Shown here piece after piece: positions 1 through 5,102 of a DNA stretch of 6,352 nucleotides. This stretch comes from Desulfovibrionaceae bacterium (GTDB taxonomy: Bacteria; Desulfobacterota; Desulfovibrionia; Desulfovibrionales; Desulfovibrionaceae). The translations under genes and the position numbers were made by a program. The stretch lies in contig JAUNSE010000121.1 of NCBI GenBank assembly GCA_030539415.1, positions 1 through 6,352 of the forward strand. The letters are read 5' to 3'. The number at the start of each line of letters is the position of its first letter. The first letter of the stretch is position 1. The notes under the pieces are model-generated. The model did no database searches. It was given only the letters and a program-made list of their open reading frames with translations, and was not told where the DNA came from.

Positions 1-25
1 CTGTATCATATATTGTTTTATGTTT

Positions 26-41
26 TGGCATGGAAGATGCT
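26..41 (+). promoter_or_regulatory. sigma-54 promoter, unit 1
   Basis: TGGCATGGAAGATGCT has the GG-N10-GC spacing of RpoN promoters, with GG at 27-28 and GC at 39-40. The -12 part (ATGC) departs from TTGC, so it is one of the weaker matches in the array. Its enhancer and IHF-like sites would lie left of the window. The position just upstream of a hairpin-rich RNA and the same arrangement in ten later units support the call. Predicted start is near 52. Confidence 0.72.
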
Positions 42-51
42 TATGAGATGC

Positions 52-314
52 AAAGCGCAGGCATCCTCCCGCAGCCAGCGGGAAAGGAGACGGAGCGTTC
101 ACTCCCTACCTCGATCGCTCCCTCTCCGCCTTGCACCGATGCCGGCGCGTCCATATACATGTCAGCCCCAGGCGCCCTCACGAGCCGCTCTGCAGCAGAC
201 ACACGCCCGCGGTTCACTCCCAATTTTGCCGCAGGCCCGCTGCCCAGGCTCTTGCCGCAACCTCCTTGTGCGGCAGAAAACAGACCACCGTTGCCCGCGG
301 CGGTCTGTTTTTTT
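52..314 (+). ncRNA. sigma-54-driven sRNA, unit 1 (about 263 nt)
   Basis: Predicted transcript from the unit 1 sigma-54 promoter to its terminator; no protein is expected from it. Near the 5' end TCCCGC (67-72) pairs with GCGGGA (78-83) around a 5-nt loop, the counterpart of the 5' hairpin of the other units. GGAGCG (92-97) pairs with CGCTCC (116-121), and ACTCCC at 101-106 lies in the loop. A second ACTCCC (216-221) lies in a loop closed by GCGG (209-212) and CCGC (229-232). ACCTCCTTGTG (260-270), unpaired just before the terminator, contains the 16S anti-Shine-Dalgarno core CCUCCUU. A role in masking ribosome binding sites of mRNAs is inferred. The start is set 12 nt after the -12 C and is accurate to a few bases. 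Confidence 0.68.
281..314 (+). terminator. Rho-independent terminator, unit 1
   Basis: CAGACCACCG (281-290) pairs with CGGCGGTCTG (298-307) with one A/C mismatch, followed directly by seven T residues (308-314). The AGACC...GGTCT stem is shared with units 2-5, which ties unit 1 to the same family. Confidence 0.88.
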
Positions 315-523
315 GTCCTTTGGCCAGGGCCTCTGCCCGCATCGTCCCTCTTTGCTGGCGGGCAAAGTCTGACGCCCGGGGCCAGCATGGCCTTATCGGA
401 CAGCCCGTCCTTCATCAGGGCCGACAACAGCTGGCCGCCCGAGATGCTGCCGCGAAGAGTTCGCGCTCTCTCTGCCCGCTGTGGAAACTGCCGGCCCGAT
501 ACGCAGCCGGACAAAGCCGCATG

Positions 524-629
524 GCAAAACTATACAGCCAGCGTGCCGGCACAGCGCAGAAAATAGACAGTTGTCAGCGGAAAGAAGCGGGGCAGCCTGG
601 CGGCGTGTTTCTGCTCAAGATGCTGTCAT
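524..629 (+). promoter_or_regulatory. enhancer module, unit 2: paired activator sites and IHF-like site
   Basis: Three elements recur here as in the other units. The distal activator site is GCAAAACTATACAG (524-537). The proximal site is CAGAAAATAGACAG (557-570), whose end is exactly 33 bp downstream of the end of the distal one. The IHF-like element is CAAGATGCTGTCAT (616-629), 30 bp before the -24 element at 660. The proximal site ends 90 bp from the promoter, against 86 in units 3-6. Binding of a sigma-54 enhancer-binding protein and DNA bending by IHF are inferred from position and family knowledge. Confidence 0.75.
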
Positions 630-659
630 CGCTGTGTAAAATGAAAAGCTGCGCTTTTT

Positions 660-675
660 TGGCATGACGCTTGCT
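660..675 (+). promoter_or_regulatory. sigma-54 promoter, unit 2
   Basis: TGGCATGACGCTTGCT has GG at 661-662 and GC at 673-674, ten bases apart, with a consensus TTGC at -12. It follows a T-run, giving TTTTTTGGCA. Predicted start is near 686. Confidence 0.87.
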
Positions 676-685
676 GTACAGGGCA

Positions 686-958
686 TGCAGCCCGTCTCGC
701 CCTGCCAGGGCGGGCGCGGACGGCAGCGGACGCCTCCTGCGCCGCTGTTCGCGGTCCGGGCTGCCGTGCGGACGGCACGAAGACAGGCGCAAGCCCGGCA
801 TCACCGGTCCCGATCTCCAGCGGGCCCGGGAAAAACCGGCAAACAGGCGGCGGGCTCAAACCCGCCGCACAAACTCCTGAACAGCCTTGTCACATGCCGT
901 GTTTCCTGCGGCACAAGAACGCAGACCGGCGCTCCTGACGCCGGTCTGCCGCTTTTTT
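686..958 (+). ncRNA. sigma-54-driven sRNA, unit 2 (about 273 nt)
   Basis: The predicted RNA starts with a hairpin, CGCCCT (698-703) with AGGGCG (707-712). A strong stem at 847-854/861-868 follows later, then unpaired ACTCCTG (873-879). A further hairpin, TGCCG (895-899) with CGGCA (909-913), shows TTTCCTG in its loop, with CTTG (886-889) and CAAG (914-917) able to extend it. The body is more divergent than those of units 3-6, but promoter, enhancer, 5' hairpin, CUCC-type motif and terminator come in the same order. The middle, 713-846, is very GC-rich and probably folded; I recognise no known RNA family there. Confidence 0.72.
921..958 (+). terminator. Rho-independent terminator, unit 2
   Basis: A perfect 11-bp stem, GCAGACCGGCG (921-931) with CGCCGGTCTGC (939-949), has a 7-nt loop. 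Three bases separate it from six T residues (953-958). Confidence 0.9.
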
Positions 959-1022
959 CGGCAGACAGAACAGCAGCGAAACACTGTGAAAAGAAGAAAT
1001 GCATTGATGCGCCGATCTGTGA

Positions 1023-1125
1023 CAATACCTGTACAGATCGGACGATGGATCAGTGCAGAAAATAGACAGTCTGCCTGGGCAATGTGCGCAGTCCTGCCGG
1101 GGCTGCACGGCCAGGTGGCTGACAT
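1023..1125 (+). promoter_or_regulatory. enhancer module, unit 3: paired activator sites and IHF-like site
   Basis: The distal site is CAATACCTGTACAG (1023-1036). The proximal site is CAGAAAATAGACAG (1056-1069), 33 bp further on and identical to those of units 2, 4, 5 and 6. The IHF-like element is CAGGTGGCTGACAT (1112-1125), the least canonical of the set, ending 30 bp before the promoter. The proximal site ends 86 bp from the -24 element. Confidence 0.75.
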
Positions 1126-1154
1126 TCCATGAGAAATGTGTCTGAAGGGCAGTC

Positions 1155-1170
1155 TGGCACGGCATTTGCT
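1155..1170 (+). promoter_or_regulatory. sigma-54 promoter, unit 3
   Basis: TGGCACGGCATTTGCT is essentially the textbook RpoN consensus TGGCACG-N4-TTGCT, with GG at 1156-1157 and GC at 1168-1169. It is identical to the unit 4 promoter, including the preceding GGGCAGTC. Predicted start is near 1181. Confidence 0.94.
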
Positions 1171-1180
1171 GTATGACAGG

Positions 1181-1461
1181 TGCAGGCCGCCTGCCCGACC
1201 AGGGCAGGCAGCGGACGCGGACGGGCACCCCCTGCGGCCCGGATGCGCGCACAAGGCCTGCCGTGACAACAGCACGCCTGCATACAGCAAAGGCAGCAAC
1301 TCTCAGCCCCGGACTCCACCCGGGCAAATGAGAAGGAAATTCCAGACAAGGCCGCGGCATTCGTCCCAGTCGCCGCGGCATCTCCCGAACAGATCCCTTC
1401 ATACGGACTCCTTGCACAGAAGAAAGCAGACCGGTGTCGCCAGTGCCGGTCTGCTTCGTTT
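1181..1461 (+). ncRNA. sigma-54-driven sRNA, unit 3 (about 281 nt)
   Basis: The 5' hairpin is perfect: GCCTGCCC (1189-1196) pairs with GGGCAGGC (1202-1209) around GACCA. Downstream, CCCGG (1308-1312) and CCGGG (1320-1324) present ACTCCAC as a 7-nt loop. The same hairpin, with a changed loop around the CTCC core, occurs in units 4-6. ACTCCTTG (1407-1414) lies unpaired just before the terminator. Unit 3 is closest to unit 4: they share the promoter, most of the 5' hairpin, a CATACAGCAA segment and the terminator stem. The function is unknown; base-pairing of ACUCC with Shine-Dalgarno sequences is my inference. Confidence 0.8.
1424..1461 (+). terminator. Rho-independent terminator, unit 3
   Basis: The stem AAGCAGACCGG (1424-1434) with CCGGTCTGCTT (1446-1456) is perfect and its loop can close further by G-U pairs. 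The tail TTCGTTTGT is a poor T-run, so termination may be leakier than in the other units. Confidence 0.8.
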
Positions 1462-1529
1462 GTCTGAGATGCCAGGAATGTCTCCTTCATGCAGTGTTGC
1501 GAAAATCACAGACAAATAAAACCATATGG

Positions 1530-1632
1530 CAATAAATGAACAGATCCTCATGGCTATATGTGCAGAAAATAGACAGTCTGCCTGCCGTCAAGATCAGGAA
1601 TGCATTGGACTGATCGGGCAAGAAGCCGTCAT
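1530..1632 (+). promoter_or_regulatory. enhancer module, unit 4: paired activator sites and IHF-like site
   Basis: The distal site is CAATAAATGAACAG (1530-1543), followed by GATC as in units 3 and 5. The proximal site is CAGAAAATAGACAG (1563-1576). The IHF-like element is CAAGAAGCCGTCAT (1619-1632). Spacings are 33 bp between sites, 86 bp from proximal site to promoter and 30 bp from IHF-like site to promoter, the same as units 3, 5 and 6. Confidence 0.78.
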
Positions 1633-1661
1633 TCCATGCGATATCCGTTTTCAGGGCAGTC

Positions 1662-1677
1662 TGGCACGGCATTTGCT
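1662..1677 (+). promoter_or_regulatory. sigma-54 promoter, unit 4
   Basis: TGGCACGGCATTTGCT, a full consensus match, has GG at 1663-1664 and GC at 1675-1676. Predicted start is near 1688. Confidence 0.94.
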
Positions 1678-1687
1678 TTATACTGAG

Positions 1688-1971
1688 TGCAGGCCGCCTG
1701 CCCGACCAGAGCAGGCAGCGGACCCGGACGGGCACCCCTCCTTGCCGCCCGGATGCGCGGCAGGCCTGCCGTGACAACACCACGATCCCATACAGCAATG
1801 TCGCAACCCTCAGCCCCGGATTCCACCGGGCACATGACAAGGAAACTCCCGGCAGGCTCGCGGCGCCACTCCCAAACGCCGCGACATTTCCCGAACAGCT
1901 CTCATCATACGAACTCCTTGTGGCAGGAACAAGCAGACCGGTGTCGCCAGTGCCGGTCTGCTTTATTTGTT
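1688..1971 (+). ncRNA. sigma-54-driven sRNA, unit 4 (about 284 nt)
   Basis: This is a close relative of unit 3. The 5' hairpin is retained with one C/A mismatch (GCCTGC with GCAGGC). CCCGG (1815-1819) and CCGGG (1826-1830) close the loop ATTCCA, so the loop base after A changes from C to T. The pre-terminator segment is ACTCCTTGTGG from 1913. Further ACTCCC motifs occur in the middle of the RNA. The stem arms stay constant while the loop and flanks drift, as expected of a selected hairpin. No start codon, ribosome binding site or conserved frame is kept between units 3 and 4, which argues against a coding role. Confidence 0.8.
1931..1971 (+). terminator. Rho-independent terminator, unit 4
   Basis: AAGCAGACCGG (1931-1941) pairs with CCGGTCTGCTT (1953-1963), and a broken T-run (TTTATTTGTT) follows. 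Stem and loop are the same as in unit 3. Confidence 0.85.
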
Positions 1972-2037
1972 CGGGGCCGGAAGAACTTTTTTTCCGTGCA
2001 GTGCGGCACAGGACGCAGGAAAATAAAACCACCATGG

Positions 2038-2140
2038 CAGGAAATATACAGATCGTCCCTGTGTGCTGTGCAGAAAATAGACAGTGTCTCAATCGCAATT
2101 GTTTCGGCTGGCTTCAGGTGTGCAGGCAAGATACTGTCAT
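2038..2140 (+). promoter_or_regulatory. enhancer module, unit 5: paired activator sites and IHF-like site
   Basis: The distal site is CAGGAAATATACAG (2038-2051). The proximal site CAGAAAATAGACAG (2071-2084) is here flanked so that CTGT-N11-ACAG forms an inverted repeat, the best view of its dyad character. The IHF-like element is CAAGATACTGTCAT (2127-2140). Spacings match units 3, 4 and 6. Confidence 0.78.
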
Positions 2141-2169
2141 AGCATGCAGTTTTGCAGTCTGCGGAATTC

Positions 2170-2185
2170 TGGCACGCTTCATGCC
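2170..2185 (+). promoter_or_regulatory. sigma-54 promoter, unit 5
   Basis: TGGCACGCTTCATGCC has GG at 2171-2172 and GC at 2183-2184. The -24 half is perfect; the -12 half reads ATGCC instead of TTGCT and may be weaker. Predicted start is near 2196. Confidence 0.87.
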
Positions 2186-2195
2186 ATGTACACGG

Positions 2196-2482
2196 CACGG
2201 CGCAGGCCGGCTTCCTGGTCAGGGGAGCGGCCGGGTGCGGGGAACCTCCTCCCTTCGCCCAGACCGTCAGGACCGGCCTTCGCAGTGCAGACGCAACCTT
2301 TCGAACGCCCTCATCAACCCTCAGCCCCGGACTCCGCCGGGCACATGATAAGGAAACTCCAGGCAAGGGCGCGGCGCCCGCTCCTGCTCGCCGCGGCATC
2401 TTGCGAACAGCTCTCATCATACGCATTCCTTGTGGCAGAAAAAGCAGACCGGTGTGCCAGCACCGGTCTGCATCTTTTTTTT
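2196..2482 (+). ncRNA. sigma-54-driven sRNA, unit 5 (about 287 nt)
   Basis: The 5' region GCGCAGGCCGGCTTCC folds with a downstream GGGAGCGGCC, using one U-G pair. The central hairpin CCCGG (2326-2330)/CCGGG (2337-2341) shows ACTCCG in its loop. ATTCCTTGTGG (from 2425) precedes the terminator. Unit 5 is closest to unit 6: both share GAGCGGCCGGGTGCGGGGA and CCTCCTCCCTTCGC in the 5' third, the latter a long C/U-rich anti-SD-like tract. It differs from units 3 and 4 mainly in the 5' third, while the 3' half is common to units 3-6. Confidence 0.8.
2442..2482 (+). terminator. Rho-independent terminator, unit 5
   Basis: A perfect 11-bp stem, GCAGACCGGTG (2444-2454) with CACCGGTCTGC (2461-2471), has the loop TGCCAG. 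After ATC come eight T residues (2475-2482). Confidence 0.93.
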
Positions 2483-2543
2483 GTGCGGATGGAATATTTT
2501 TTCTGCAGTGCGGCAAAAGGATCAGGAAACTGAAGCAGCATGA

Positions 2544-2646
2544 CAATAAATACACAGCTCGTCCTGCCGTTCCGTGCAGAAAATAGACAGTGGCTGCATC
2601 GCCCCGCTGTCGGCTGCCGGGAGACATGCGGACAAGATGCCGTCAT
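2544..2646 (+). promoter_or_regulatory. enhancer module, unit 6: paired activator sites and IHF-like site
   Basis: The distal site is CAATAAATACACAG (2544-2557). The proximal site is CAGAAAATAGACAG (2577-2590). The IHF-like element is CAAGATGCCGTCAT (2633-2646). The geometry is the same as in units 3-5. The sequence from IHF-like element to promoter (TGCAGTTTTGCA and neighbours) is also shared with unit 5. Confidence 0.78.
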
Positions 2647-2675
2647 TTCCTGCAGTTTTGCAATTCACAGCATTC

Positions 2676-2691
2676 TGGCACACTTCATGCT
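2676..2691 (+). promoter_or_regulatory. sigma-54 promoter, unit 6
   Basis: TGGCACACTTCATGCT has GG at 2677-2678 and GC at 2689-2690. Predicted start is near 2702. Confidence 0.88.
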
Positions 2692-2701
2692 TTGTACAGG
2701 G

Positions 2702-2990
2702 CAAGGCGCAGGCCGGCCTCCTAGCCCGGGGAGCGGCCGGGTGCGGGGACCCTCCTCCCTTCGCTCCGACCGTCAGAACCGACCTTCGCCATGCAGACGC
2801 AATTGTGCGAAAGCTCTTCCACGAACCCTCAGCCCCGGACTCCCAACCGGGCATTGACACAGGAACCTCCCTGCCGGCCGCGGCCCCTCCCAACTCGCAC
2901 GCCGCCACCGGCAGACCAGTTGCTCCGACTTTCCTTGTGGCAGGACAAAGCCGACCGCAGATCGCCAGCTGCGGCCGGCTTCTTTTTTTT
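2702..2990 (+). ncRNA. sigma-54-driven sRNA, unit 6 (about 289 nt)
   Basis: This is a sister of unit 5, with the same C/U-rich 5' third and the GAGCGGCCGGGTGCGGGGA block. CCCGG (2834-2838) and CCGGG (2847-2851) close the loop ACTCCCAA, so the loop length varies (6-8 nt) across units 3-6 while the stem is invariant. Further CUCC motifs (CCTCCC twice between 2860 and 2895) are exposed downstream, and TTCCTTGTGG (2931-2940) precedes the terminator. This is the last unit of the 86-bp-spacing group. Confidence 0.8.
2948..2990 (+). terminator. Rho-independent terminator, unit 6
   Basis: AAGCCGACCGCAG (2948-2960) pairs with CTGCGGCCGGCTT (2969-2981) with one A/C mismatch. Eight T residues follow (2983-2990). 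The stem sequence differs from units 2-5, yet the fold is kept. Confidence 0.92.
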
Positions 2991-3094
2991 GCGTCCGCCG
3001 CGTCCGGCTTTCGGCAGGTTCGCTCCCTGATGGCCGGCAGGCGGCACCTCCTGCGGACTCTCCCCGAAAGCGCCGCTCACGGCCGATCCGGGAC

Positions 3095-3110
3095 TGTCCC
3101 GCGCGGGACA
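3095..3110. promoter_or_regulatory. 16-nt perfect palindrome, possible operator
   Basis: TGTCCCGCGCGGGACA is fully self-complementary and ends five bases before a consensus TTGACA. The position suits a regulator of that candidate promoter, but palindromes of this base composition can also be chance or transcript hairpins. A related 10-nt core, CCCGCGCGGG, recurs at 5885-5894. Confidence 0.4.
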
Positions 3111-3115
3111 AGGGA

Positions 3116-3144
3116 TTGACAAAAAGCGAAAATAAGCATGTTCT
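3116..3144 (+). promoter_or_regulatory. candidate sigma-70 promoter in the gap between units 6 and 7
   Basis: TTGACA (3116-3121) is a perfect -35 hexamer; 17 bp later TGTTCT (3139-3144) matches the -10 consensus at three of six positions. The spacer is A-rich, unlike the surroundings. No convincing sigma-54 element or activator-site pair occurs in this gap, although a strong terminator lies about 200 bp downstream. Predicted start is near 3151. Confidence 0.4.
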
Positions 3145-3150
3145 TTTTTC

Positions 3151-3345
3151 TGCCTGCTGCCGTGACAGAGACAGGGGCCTTCCGTGCACTCCGGAAGCCG
3201 GAGGCGCGAGGGAACGCACTCATCCCGACCGCCAGCTCACTCCGGCAAGTCTGTCCCAATGAGAATTCCCCCCGGGTTTTTTCGTTGGTCTTGCTCCAGC
3301 GCAAAGGCCGTCAGCTCCAGACAAGCGGCGGCCTTTGCCATTTTT
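3151..3345 (+). ncRNA. possible twelfth small RNA, not sigma-54 driven (about 195 nt)
   Basis: A transcript between the sigma-70-like promoter and the terminator at 3301-3345 would have the layout of the array RNAs. CTCCGG (3189-3194) pairs with CCGGAG (3198-3203) as a hairpin with CUCC in its 5' arm, and ACTCC recurs in the segment after 3230. It falls where the roughly 500-bp periodicity predicts another unit, since the distance between promoters 6 and 7 is 911 bp. It may be a unit that lost its sigma-54 control or an unrelated RNA. No reading frame here looks real. Confidence 0.4.
3301..3345 (+). terminator. Rho-independent terminator in the gap unit
   Basis: A perfect 10-bp stem, GCAAAGGCCG (3301-3310) with CGGCCTTTGC (3329-3338), has an 18-nt loop, then CA and five T residues (3341-3345). 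The stem is unrelated in sequence to the neighbouring terminators. Confidence 0.8.
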
Positions 3346-3444
3346 CCGCCCCCGCTACGCGAACTCTCGCTGCGGCCGGTTTTTGTCCGGCACAGCAGCT
3401 GTCCGGCAGACCGTGGGACGGACTGCGGTCAGTCCGCCCCTGCC

Positions 3445-3557
3445 CACTTCTCATGCAGTCGTGGGAACAGACAGTGCAACAATTAGACACTTTCGGCCGC
3501 TGTTGTGAGGGGCCCGTCCTGCGGAAAATATTGAGTGCTCGTTCAACCACTCGCAAT
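3445..3557 (+). promoter_or_regulatory. enhancer module, unit 7: paired activator sites and IHF-like site
   Basis: The proximal site AGTGCAACAATTAGACACT (3473-3491) is a dyad, AGTG-N11-CACT, and a variant of the CAGAAAATAGACAG site of units 2-6. The distal site is weak (ending CATGCAG at 3458), 32 bp upstream. The IHF-like element CAACCACTCGCAAT (3544-3557) is preceded by TT, giving TTCAA-N4-TCG against the IHF consensus WATCAANNNNTTR. It ends 30 bp before the promoter. The proximal site is 97 bp from the promoter, one helical turn further than in units 3-6. Confidence 0.68.
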
Positions 3558-3586
3558 AGCTGGCAAAGCGGGCGGAGACGAAAATC

Positions 3587-3602
3587 TGGCACGATTCCTG
3601 CT
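3587..3602 (+). promoter_or_regulatory. sigma-54 promoter, unit 7
   Basis: TGGCACGATTCCTGCT has GG at 3588-3589 and GC at 3600-3601, followed by ATATA. Predicted start is near 3613. Confidence 0.92.
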
Positions 3603-3612
3603 ATATACAAGG

Positions 3613-3861
3613 TGACGCAGGCAGCCTCCCAGCTCCGGAGAGCCGTGACCAGGACGGGCCTTCCTTCCCCCGCACCCAGGCCGGATTTGCCACTGCCGCG
3701 ACAATCATACAGCCATATGCCGACAGACTCCCGGCACCGCCCGAGGCCCCGCTCCTTGAAATTTTCGGCCGAAGGCACTCAGCAAGCTCTTTTCAACTCC
3801 CAATTGGTTCCATACTCCTGCAAGCAAAGGATCGCCGACTGAACGCGGCGGTCCTTCTTTT
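3613..3861 (+). ncRNA. sigma-54-driven sRNA, unit 7 (about 249 nt)
   Basis: The RNA begins GACGCAGGCAGCCTCCC, the CUCC-bearing 5' element of the family, followed by CTCCGGAG. TGCCG (3718-3722) and CGGCA (3732-3736) close the 9-nt loop ACAGACTCC. A second ACTCCC occurs just before CAATTGG, and ACTCCTG (3814-3820) lies just before the terminator. The CATACAGCCAT segment is shared with unit 11 and, less closely, with units 3 and 4. The body is almost the same as unit 8, so the two RNAs should be functionally redundant. Confidence 0.8.
3827..3861 (+). terminator. Rho-independent terminator, unit 7
   Basis: AAGGATCGCCG (3827-3837) pairs with CGGCGGTCCTT (3846-3856), with one U-G pair and an 8-nt loop. 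The tail is CTTTTGTTT. Units 8, 9 and 11 have related GNYCGCCG-type stems. Confidence 0.88.
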
Positions 3862-3942
3862 GTTTCTGCGCCCGGGAACACCGGCGCGGCCGGCGTCCGG
3901 CAGAAGCACGGCGGCAGGCCGGCAGACTGTGTGCCTGCTGCC

Positions 3943-4055
3943 CACTTCTCATGCAGTCGAGGGAGCAGGCAGTGCAGTAAGTAGACACTTTTGGCCGCCG
4001 CCGGCAGAGGCTCGTCCTGCGGAAAATATTGAGTGTGCATTCAACCACTCGCAAT
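3943..4055 (+). promoter_or_regulatory. enhancer module, unit 8: paired activator sites and IHF-like site
   Basis: The proximal site AGTGCAGTAAGTAGACACT (3971-3989) keeps the AGTG-N11-CACT dyad while its centre differs from unit 7, pointing to constraint on the arms. The distal site (ending CATGCAG at 3956) is the same as in unit 7. The IHF-like element CAACCACTCGCAAT (4042-4055) is preceded by ATT. Spacings are 32, 97 and 30 bp as in unit 7. Confidence 0.7.
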
Positions 4056-4084
4056 AGCTGGCAAAGCGGGCGGATGCGAAAATC

Positions 4085-4100
4085 TGGCACGCTTCCTGCT
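4085..4100 (+). promoter_or_regulatory. sigma-54 promoter, unit 8
   Basis: TGGCACGCTTCCTGCT has GG at 4086-4087 and GC at 4098-4099, the same core as unit 9. Predicted start is near 4111. Confidence 0.93.
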
Positions 4101-4110
4101 ATATACAAGG

Positions 4111-4360
4111 TGACGCAGGCAGCCTCCCCGCTCCGGAGAGCCGGCACCAGGACGGGCCTTCCTTCCCCCGCACCCAGGCCGGATTTGCCACTGCCGCGAC
4201 AATCATACAGCCATATGCCGACAGACTCCCGGCACCGCCCGAGGCCCCGCTCCTTGAAATTTTCGGCCGAAGGCACTCAGCAAGCTCTTTTCAACTCCCA
4301 ATTGGTTCCATACTCCTGCAAGCAAAGGATCGCCGACTGAACGCGGCGGTCCTTTTCTGT
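4111..4360 (+). ncRNA. sigma-54-driven sRNA, unit 8 (about 250 nt)
   Basis: This is a near-duplicate of the unit 7 RNA, with the same loop ACAGACTCC in a TGCCG/CGGCA hairpin (4216-4234), the same ACTCCCAATTGG segment and ACTCCTG (4312-4318) before the terminator. The 5' CCTCCCC tract is slightly changed from unit 7. Two almost identical RNAs behind differing proximal activator sites suggest dose or sensitivity tuning rather than new target choice; this is inference. Confidence 0.8.
4325..4360 (+). terminator. Rho-independent terminator, unit 8
   Basis: AAGGATCGCCG (4325-4335) pairs with CGGCGGTCCTT (4344-4354); the tail is TTTTCTGTTT. The stem is the same as in unit 7. Confidence 0.88.
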
Positions 4361-4504
4361 TTCCGCGCCAGGGAACACCGGCGCGGCCGGCGCCGGCCCG
4401 GCGAGTCCCCGAATCGGGTGGCGGCTCCGGCGGTCGGTTCGGATGGCTGTGCCGGCGCGCCTGCCCCTGCCGCGGTACGCCGGCGGAGGGAGGCACGGAG
4501 TGTG

Positions 4505-4617
4505 CACTATCCATGCACCTGCAGCATGACGCGAGGACAGTCTGTATACACTTTGATCCCCGGCCGGGGGCCAGAGAGCGGGCCGGCAGCAGGAGATGAT
4601 GTCCAACTGTCAGCAAT
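4505..4617 (+). promoter_or_regulatory. enhancer module, unit 9: paired activator sites and IHF-like site
   Basis: The proximal site is degenerate: AGTCTGTATACACT (4539-4552) keeps the TANACACT half and ends where the site does in units 7 and 8, 96 bp before the promoter. The distal counterpart ends ATGCAC at 4518, 33 bp upstream. The element CAACTGTCAGCAAT (4604-4617) holds the CAA...G..AT positions at exactly 30 bp from the promoter, but matches IHF poorly. Confidence 0.55.
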
Positions 4618-4646
4618 CACAGGAAAAAATGAACAGCAAACAGATT

Positions 4647-4662
4647 TGGCACGCTTCCTGCT
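4647..4662 (+). promoter_or_regulatory. sigma-54 promoter, unit 9
   Basis: TGGCACGCTTCCTGCT has GG at 4648-4649 and GC at 4660-4661. Predicted start is near 4673. Confidence 0.93.
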
Positions 4663-4672
4663 ATAGATCAGG

Positions 4673-4848
4673 TGACGCGAGCAGCCTCCCCCCGGGGAGC
4701 CGGGCGCGGAAGGGACGCACTCCACCCTCGCCGCGCGGCAGCCGGACTTGTTACTGCCGCGTCCAGCAAGCAAGCTTTTCATTGGTTACCTTCCATACTC
4801 CTGCAGACCAGGGATCGCCGACTGCCCGCGGCGGTCCCTTTCTGTTTT
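4673..4848 (+). ncRNA. sigma-54-driven sRNA, unit 9 (about 176 nt)
   Basis: A shortened relative of units 7 and 8. The 5' end has GAGCAGCCTCC, and its CTCCCC can pair with GGGGAG close by. GCGCGG (4705-4710)/CCGCGC (4732-4737) and the inner AGGG/CCCT pairs show ACGCACTCCA in a 10-nt loop (4716-4725). Then come CAAGCTTTTCATTGGTTACC, related to the CAATTGG part of units 7 and 8, and ACTCCTG (4797-4803) before the terminator. About 75 nt of the unit 7/8 middle, including the CATACAGCCAT hairpin, is missing, yet a loop-borne ACTCC remains. Confidence 0.77.
4810..4848 (+). terminator. Rho-independent terminator, unit 9
   Basis: AGGGATCGCCG (4810-4820) pairs with CGGCGGTCCCT (4829-4839), with one U-G pair; the tail is TTCTGTTTT. 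Compared with units 7 and 8, an A-U pair near the base has become G-C, a compensatory change that keeps the stem. Confidence 0.88.
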
Positions 4849-5102
4849 CCGCCCGGCGCCGTCGGACCATCGGAGCAGCGAAAGGCCGTCCCTGTTCGGG
4901 GACGATGCCGCGGACGGCTGTTTCAAAAGGAAGACAGGGCCGCGCGGCCCGTCCGCTCACGGAGAGCGTCTAGCGCAGGGATGCGTGGACAGGTGCCGCC
5001 GGCAGGCCCTGCCGGGGCTTTCGGACGAGACGCCGGGGACCGGCAGATGCGGCCTGGGACTGCCTGCACTGCCTGGGACAAAGAAAGACCGGTCTGCGAT
5101 TC

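Larger units (their letters stand above)
3441..3895 (+). repeat. long direct repeat, copy A (unit 7)
   Basis: This segment is nearly identical to 3939-4392 at an offset of 498 bp. It spans the distal activator site, IHF-like site, promoter, whole RNA, terminator and a little beyond (GGAACACCGGCGCGGCCGGC). Divergence is concentrated around the proximal activator site and the 30 bp after it. A recent tandem duplication of one full unit explains it. Confidence 0.93.
3939..4392 (+). repeat. long direct repeat, copy B (unit 8)
   Basis: Second copy of the 3441-3895 segment. The RNA bodies differ at only a few positions, for example around 4131 and 4143, and there is a one-base length change after the terminator. 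The upstream control region differs more than the transcribed part. Confidence 0.93.

Noticed and set aside
281..314. Tandem riboswitches with intrinsic terminators
   Set aside because: The terminators end the transcripts and are followed by new promoters rather than genes, and no known aptamer core was recognised.
524..2590. CRISPR-like reading of the evenly spaced 14-nt repeats
   Set aside because: The repeats are about 500 bp apart or paired at 33 bp, diverged, and tied to promoters; there is no regular repeat-spacer pattern.
3031..3047. TGGCCGGCAGGCGGC, a GG-N10-GC match in the gap between units 6 and 7
   Set aside because: Neither half fits beyond the dinucleotides (no CAC after TGG, no TTGC), and no activator-site pair lies upstream; it is expected by chance in GC-rich DNA.
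3560..3575. Second TGGCA upstream of unit 7 (TGGCAAAGCGGGC), also present in unit 8
   Set aside because: It lacks GC at the required spacing, so it is not a second RpoN promoter; its conservation follows from the unit duplication.
3138..3842. A 234-codon open frame on the + strand, one of the longest in the window
   Set aside because: It starts in the gap unit, crosses a terminator, the unit 7 enhancer and promoter and the whole unit 7 RNA. The unit 8 copy continues a different upstream sequence. Its translation is low-complexity and rich in Arg, Pro and Ser, as expected of GC-rich non-coding DNA.
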